Positions 57,379-64,000 of a DNA stretch of 64,000 nucleotides are shown piece by piece. The position numbers and the translations under genes are program-made. The DNA comes from Symsagittifera roscoffensis (taxonomy: Eukaryota > Xenacoelomorpha > Acoela > Convolutidae): NCBI RefSeq assembly GCF_963678635.1, contig NW_026971752.1, forward strand, positions 35,735 to 99,734, written 5' to 3'. Below the pieces are notes generated by a model. The model made no database searches, was not told the origin of the DNA, and saw only the letters and a list, made by a program, of their open reading frames with translations. Positions within the stretch are counted from its first letter, which is position 1, and every line of letters begins with the position of its first letter.

Positions 57379-57876
57379 ATGTGCAAAATTCTGAACATTC
57401 CGATGGAAGTGAAGAGGATATGGGCAAGAAAACGATTCATGCCATGGTTCAGAGCTAACATGACTGCATGGTTGTACGAGTATGCTAGGAAGCATATGTC
57501 GAAGCACGGCAGGGTGTATAGTGGATATCAGCTGGACATTGGAGCGGGAGCCTTCAAGCGAGCCTTCGTGACTCATCGGAATGCAGTGACCACCGCAGTG
57601 AAAAGAATCTCCAGGACAAGTGAACGTAGTGGAAAAGAAAAGGAGGAGATGTTGAAGGAAGATTTGGAGAGAAAGGTGACGTTGTGTCTCCACAACAGCT
57701 TCTGCAGGAACAGAGAATCTAACGTGGATCCCCTACCTTGTTGTAAACAGAGAGTAGAAGAGCAGAAGTGTTGGAGGACTGCTTCCAACAGCGTCAGAAT
57801 AGCCAACGATGTGTTACAAGACACAGAGACTGAAAGTGCGGAGTCAGTATCACAGGAGGAGGAAATGGAACATTGA
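57379..57876 (+). CDS. Second coding tract, C-terminal part
   Basis: Frame 1 again, 165 residues from ATG 57379: basic, Trp- and Arg-rich (RIWARKRFMPWFRANMTAWL), with several Cys (CLHNSFCRNRES, CCKQRVEEQKC) and an acidic end. It lies five bases after the previous stop. It could be the real C-terminus of the long protein or a separate small product. Two consecutive TGA codons end it (57874-57879). Confidence 0.6.
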   Translation: MCKILNIPMEVKRIWARKRFMPWFRANMTAWLYEYARKHMSKHGRVYSGYQLDIGAGAFKRAFVTHRNAVTTAVKRISRTSERSGKEKEEMLKEDLERKVTLCLHNSFCRNRESNVDPLPCCKQRVEEQKCWRTASNSVRIANDVLQDTETESAESVSQEEEMEH

Positions 57877-57879
57877 TGA

Positions 57880-58062
57880 ATGGCCGAAAGAGCAAGAAGC
57901 AGAAAGAAAGAAAGAAAATTAGAAGAATTTAGAAGCTTTCTAAACGAAGAAAAAGAAGAAAACAAAGAAGTGATGGAAAGAAGAAATAAAACTCAAAATT
58001 GTTTTGTGTGTGTGAAAAACTCAAGTGAGAAACCAAGCAACCAAGTTGCAATTGAAAACTGA
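57880..58062 (+). CDS. Small Lys/Glu-rich ORF after second tract
   Basis: A 60-residue frame begins directly after two TGA codons (MAERARSRKKERKLEEF). It is highly charged and could form a short helix. Composition alone is weak evidence; it may be 3' untranslated sequence. Confidence 0.25.
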   Translation: MAERARSRKKERKLEEFRSFLNEEKEENKEVMERRNKTQNCFVCVKNSSEKPSNQVAIEN

Positions 58063-58690
58063 AACATTTAGTTGAGTTTTGAACATTGGAGAATTTGTTG
58101 CATTTATAAATTTGCATTTTGATTTTTAGCAAAGTGGCTTTAGAGACACTTATTATTTATTCAGAAAGGCTTAAGAGGAAAGTATATTCAAATATTCCAG
58201 CCTGCATGATTGTTTTTATTCACTTAGGAAGACTGTTCACTTTGTGGTGACATGAAAGACTTGAGTAATCTCTTGAAAAGGGAGATTGTTACATTGTTCT
58301 TTCTAACCACAGAGTTCCTTAGTTTTAATATTCAAGACAATAAAAAAGCAAGATTTCCGAAGGGAAGAAGCATAGTAGGATAATTTTAGCTTGTTGGTTG
58401 GCAGGACTGTCCTGCAAACCAGCATCTTTTTAAATCTAAGAGAAAAGTTTTTAGTCAGGACATTGACATTGGAGGTCAGAAAAGACGTTTTTATCTTAAG
58501 GCAAACCCTCAGTGTGCAGATTAATGAAGGAATTTGAAGGCTATAGTGATGTAGTATGATGCCATATGTATTCTGCAGTGAGTCGATGTGACGTGGATAA
58601 AAGTGATTGCGTGCATTTTGTAAATTCTGTTCGATGACACTGTGCCGATTATACGAACATTGCGAGATTCAATGAGGACATTGACCGGAC
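58063..58690 (+). other. Giant element 3' untranslated region
   Basis: This 0.6 kb between the last coding sense and the polypurine tract is AT-rich, and no feature was recognised. Confidence 0.6.
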
Positions 58691-58703
58691 TGTCCGGGGA
58701 GTA
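58691..58703 (+). other. Giant element candidate polypurine tract
   Basis: TGTCCGGGGAGTA abuts the TGTGAC start of the 3' LTR. The GGGGAG part could prime plus-strand synthesis. It is shorter and less pure than a classical tract, but its exact recurrence inside pol supports a function. Confidence 0.6.
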
Positions 58704-59625
58704 TGTGACATTCGACCAGAATGTGAAAAATGCAATCTCTGCGGAATTCGAAATTTTAGCAGCAAGCCTTCCGAATTGGTGGTTATTGAGATTTAAGAAC
58801 GTTATTGGAATGATTGGCCAAACGGTGAGGGCTGGAATATTCTGGTATTTCAAAATTTCAAAAATTCGAATTTTGACGTCATATTTCTGAGAAACGTCAA
58901 AAACGGCCATTTTGGCTAAAACGAGAAAGAAAAACACAACAACATTAGTTGCGCAGACGATAACAACGATAATCGTGATTGAAAAACAGCAGCAGATTAC
59001 AGGAATAGCAGATAACGTTCCGAGTTGCAACTATTGTGCCGCTACAATAGTTGCAAGGCCGTTGCGAACAACGGTGAAGGGTGAAAACCAGCCTTCCGTG
59101 TTATCGTGAAATCGAACTTAAGGAGCTTGATTCAGCGGATTCAAGAATCCGGAAGGGTCTCGGGACTGGAACTTTTATTAACTGGTGTGAACTTTTAGCA
59201 TCCTGTCATGTCCTGACTTGAATTTAATTAAGATCTTAATTCGTTTTGACAAGGATGAGAAGCTAGAAGTTGGGGGGAAAGGGTTGATCCATCTTCGATG
59301 GAGATGATGATTTTTATCTACTGAACAAAAACAATAATTCAATAAATAGTAATAGCCCTGTTTTTAGGAGTGACCTCGTGGTCTGGGGATACTGAGACCT
59401 AGCCATGAGCTCACTAATTCTGCATGTAGTCTAGTTAATCTGAGCTTTCTGGTCGAAGCCGGAGAACAGTAACGTTTTTGTCGACCCGATGTTAGAAAGA
59501 CCACCGAAAGTACTGGCTTGGTAGGGACGGTGAAAAGCATGCAAAGCTCTGTTTAGACGTTAGCCAGTCGTCTTAGGACTTAGTTTTGTTTTCCGTCGAT
59601 ATGTATATTCCGGGCGAATGTTACA
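58704..59625 (+). repeat. Giant element 3' LTR
   Basis: This is the second LTR copy, eight bases longer because of one small insertion near 58860. It is preceded by TGTCCGGGGAGTA and followed directly by satellite. It carries the CCGGAAGGGT motif at 59149-59158. Confidence 0.93.
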
Positions 59626-62600
59626 TACACTACACTACACTACACTACACTACACTACACTACACTACACTACACTATACTAAGCTACATTGCACTAAAC
59701 TACACTACTCTAGAATATTCTACACTACAACACACTACACTACACTACACTACACTACACTACACTGCACGGCACAGCACTTTACTGAATTACCGTACAC
59801 TACAATCTACTACAGAATTCACTGCAGTACACTACACTAGATAATGCTACTTTTCATAACTAAACAAAAGACTACACTACAACTCACTAAGCTAACTTCG
59901 CTACAATACACTATTACAATAACACAACAATACACTTCAATAGACCACACTACACTACACTACTTTAAACTACACTACACTCTACGACACTACACTACAC
60001 TACACTACACTACACTACACTACACTACACTACACTACACTACACTACACTACACTACACTACACTACACTACACTAGACTCTTCTACTCTAGACTATAC
60101 TACACTTCACTAGACTACAATACGAAAACTAAGCTACACTACACTACAATTCAACAGAATACACTAAACTACACTACACTACACTACACTACACTACACA
60201 ACAAAATACTACACAACTACTAAAACCACACTACCTTACACTTCAATAGACTTCACAAGAAGTATACTACACAAGAACACACTTCTGTTCATTATATTAC
60301 AAAAGACTACGCTACAACTCTCTAAGCCAACTTCGATCCAATACATCACTACACTACACTACACTACACTACACCGCACCTCACTAGACTCTTCTAATCT
60401 AGACTATACTACACTTAACTAGACTACACTACGAAAACTGCACTATACTACAATTCAACAGAATACACTACACTACACTACACTACACTACACTTTACGA
60501 CAATACACTACATTACACTACACTACACTACACTACACTACACTACACTACACTACACTACACTACACTACACTACACTACACTACACTACACTACACTA
60601 CACTACACTACACTACACTACACTACACTACACTACACTACACTACACTACACTACACTACACTACACTACACTACACTACACTACACTACACTACACTA
60701 CACTACACTACACTACACTACACTACACTACACTACACTACACTACACTACACTACACTACACTACACTACACTACACTACACTACACTACACTACACTA
60801 CACTACACTACACTACACTACAATATACTCCACTACACTACTAAAACAACACTAAATTACACTTCAAAAGACTTAATTACACTAAACTACACTACACTTC
60901 ACTTCACTGCAGTATACTACACAAGAACACATTACACTACAAAAGACTACACTACAACTCACTGAGCTAACTTCGATACAATACACTAGTACAATTACAC
61001 AACAATACGCTTCAATAGACCACACTACACTACACTACTTTAAACTACACTACACTTTACGACACTACGCTACACTACACCACACTACACTACACTACAC
61101 TACACTACAAAACACTACACTTCACTACACTACACTACACTACACTACACTACACTACACTACACTACACTACACTACACTACACTACACTACACTACAC
61201 TACACTACACTACACTACACTACACTACACTGCACTGCACGGCACTGCACTTTACTGAATTACCGTACACTACAATCTACTACAGACTTCACTGCAGTAC
61301 ACTACACTAGATAATGCTACTTTTCATAACTAAACAAAAGACTACACTACAACTCACTAAGCTAACTTCGCTACAATACACTATTACAATTACACAACAA
61401 TACACTTCAATAGACCACACTACACTACACTACTTTAAACTACACTACACTCTACGACACTACACTACACTACACTACACTACACTACACTACACTACAC
61501 TACACTACACTACACTACACTACACTACACTACACTACACTACACTACACTACACTACACTACACTACACTACACTAGACTCTTCTACTCTAGACTATAC
61601 TACACTTCACTAGACTACAATACGAAAACTAAGCTACACTACACTACAATTCAACAGAATACACTAAACTACACTACACTACACTACACTACACTACACT
61701 ACACAACAAAATACTACACAATTACTAAAACAACACTACCTTACACTTCAATAGACTTCACAAGAAGTATACTACACAAGAACACACTTCTGTTCATTAT
61801 ATTACAAAAGACTACGCTACAACTCTCTAAGCCAACTTCGATCCAATACATCACTACACTACACTACACTACACCGCACCTCACTAGACTCTTCTACTCT
61901 AGACTATACTACACTTCACTAGACTACAATACGAAAACTAAGCTACACTACACTACAATTCAACAGAATACACTAAACTACACTACACTACACTACACTA
62001 CACTACACTACACTACACTACACAACAAAATACTACACAACTACTAAAACAACACTACCTTACACTTCAATAGACTTCACAAGAAGTATACTACACAAGA
62101 ACACACTTCTGTTCATTATATTACAAAAGACTACGCTACAACTCTCTAAGCCAACTTCGATCCAATACATCACTACACTACACTACACTACACTACACTA
62201 CACTACACTACACTACACTACACTACACTACACCACTACACTACACTACACTACACTACACTACACTACACTACACTACACTACACTACACTACACTACA
62301 CTACACTACACTACACTACACTACACTACACTACACTACACTACACTACACTACACTACACTACACTACACTACACTACACTACACTACACTACACTACA
62401 CTACACTACACTACACTACACTACACTACACTACACTACACTACACTACACTACACTACACTACACTACACTACACTACACTACACTACACTACACTACA
62501 CTACACTACACTACACTACACTACACTACACCACACTACACTACACTACACTACACTACACTACACTACACTACACTACACTACACTACACTACACTACA

Positions 62601-64000
62601 CTACACTACACTACAATATACTCCACTACACTACTAAAACAACACTAAATTACACTTCAAAAGACTTAATTACACTAAACTACACTACACTTCACTTCAC
62701 TGCAGTATACTACACAAGAACACATTACACTACAAAAGACTACACTACAACTCACTGAGCTAACTTCGATACAATACACTAGTACAATTACACAACAATA
62801 CGCTTCAATAGACCACACTACACTACACTACTTTAAACTACACTACACTTTACGACACTACGCTACACTACACCACACTACACTACACTACACTACACTA
62901 CACTACAAAACACTACACTTCACTACACTACACTACACTACACTACACTACACTACACTACACTACACTACACTACACTACACTACACTACACTACACTA
63001 CACTACAATATACTACACTACACTACTAAAACAACACTAAATTACACTTCAAAAGACTTAATTAAACTAAACTACACTACACTTCACTTCACTGCAGTAT
63101 ACTACACAAGAACACATTACACTACAAAGGACTACACTACAACTCACTAAGCTAAGTTCGATACAGTACACTACTACAATTACAAAGCAATACGCTTCAA
63201 TAGACCAAACTACACTACACTACTTTAAACTACACTACACTTTACGACAATACACTACACTACACTACACTACACTACACTACACTACACTACACTACAC
63301 TACACTACACTACACTACACTAAACTAACCTACACTACACTACACTACACTACACTACACTACACTACACAACACTACACTACACTACACTACACTACAC
63401 TACACTACACTACACTACACTACACTACACTACACTACACTACACTACACTACACTACACTACACTACACTACACTACACTGCACTACACTACACTACAC
63501 TACACTACACGACACTACACTACACTACACGACACTACACTACACTACACTACACTACACTACACTACACTACACTACACTACACTACACTACACAACAC
63601 TACACTACACTACACTACACTACACTACACTACACTACACTACAATATAGTACACTACACTACTAAAACAACACTAAATTACACTTCAATAGACTTAATT
63701 ACACTAAACTACACTACCCTTCACTTCACTGCAGTATACTACAAGAACCCACTACTTTTCATTACACTATAAAAGACTACACTACAATTCACTAGGCTAA
63801 CTTCGCTACATTACACTACACCACATTATTACAATTGTACTACATATTACTTCAATAGAGTACACTACACTACACTACTTTAAACTACACTACACTTTAC
63901 GACAATACACTACACTACACTACACTACACTACACTACACTACACTACACTACACTACACTACACTACACTACACTACACTACACTACACTACACTAAAC
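59626..64000 (+). repeat. Pentamer satellite array C, (CTACA)n
   Basis: This is the same pentamer and orientation as array B, resuming directly after the 3' LTR. Islands related to AAGCTAACTTCGCTAC occur near 59888, 60967, 61355, 62757, 63150 and 63792, some with GATAC instead of GCTAC. Large segments are duplicated, for example 59844-60113 against 61314-61613 (offset 1,470 bp) and about 60821-61140 against 62613-62930. Long pure runs lie at about 60500-60820 and 62240-62610. The array runs off the right edge. Confidence 0.97.

Larger units (their letters stand above)
35113..59625 (+). mobile_element. Giant Ty3/gypsy LTR retrotransposon (24.5 kb)
   Basis: The element is bounded by LTRs of 914 bp (35113-36026) and 922 bp (58704-59625). 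By eye they differ at about 24 positions plus one 8-bp indel (~97% identical). Both start TGTGACATTCG and end CGAATGTTACA, an imperfect terminal inverted repeat. Inside lie a 3 kb motif-rich leader, gag-pol ending in a macro-like module (39007-48549), a spacer, a second ~9 kb coding tract with an SGNH hydrolase (48959-57876) and a G-rich motif abutting the 3' LTR. It sits within the pentamer satellite. No clean 4-6 bp target duplication is seen. Many nonsense codons and frame changes make this copy non-autonomous. The size is far above the usual 5-10 kb of Ty3/gypsy elements. Confidence 0.93.

Overview
The window looks like a repeat-rich, transposon-dense piece of an animal genome, probably an invertebrate. 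The evidence is a BEL/Pao element (a family known only from metazoans), a Ty3/gypsy element, long simple satellites and a 200-N scaffold gap. I found no host gene, rRNA or functional tRNA. The species cannot be named from this sequence.

Layout: (1) 1-2140, minus strand, is a decayed gag relic of a relative of the giant element described below. (2) 2141-3752 is non-coding. (3) 3753-15645 is a tandem pair of ~1.1 kb repeat units, the second split by a 9.7 kb BEL/Pao retrotransposon (5781-15480, minus strand) with 454-bp LTRs, a CTCAA target duplication, a PBS and a G-rich PPT. Its LTRs carry a tRNA-like block with A and B boxes just downstream of the TATA box, and its leader holds an unusual reading frame. 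(4) 15646-18185 has nothing recognisable. (5) 18186-22408 is a pentamer satellite (TAGTG)n. After the gap (22409-22608) the same satellite continues in inverted orientation (CTACA)n to 35112, with conserved islands giving a higher-order structure. (6) 35113-59625 is a ~24.5 kb LTR retrotransposon of the Ty3/gypsy class embedded in the satellite. (7) 59626-64000 is more of the satellite.

The giant element is the main object of interest. Its LTRs are 914 and 922 bp and about 97% identical by eye. A 3 kb leader holds ten exact copies of CCGGAGGGGT. A gag-pol coding tract (39007-48549) contains a coiled-coil Gag, two CCHC knuckles, an aspartic protease, RT/RNase H, an integrase and, after the integrase, a module that reads like a macro (ADP-ribose-binding) domain. 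A second very long coding tract (48959-57876, about 3,000 codons) lies between pol and the 3' LTR. It contains an SGNH/GDSL hydrolase domain with all catalytic blocks visible, followed by roughly 2,000 codons I cannot assign to any family. No envelope features are seen.

This copy is dead: it has about ten nonsense codons (TAG, TAA and TGA), several frame changes and an integrase whose third catalytic acidic residue is alanine. The BEL/Pao copy is also broken, by two nonsense codons and a frameshift in pol. Both elements therefore need intact sister copies before their gene content can be called complete.
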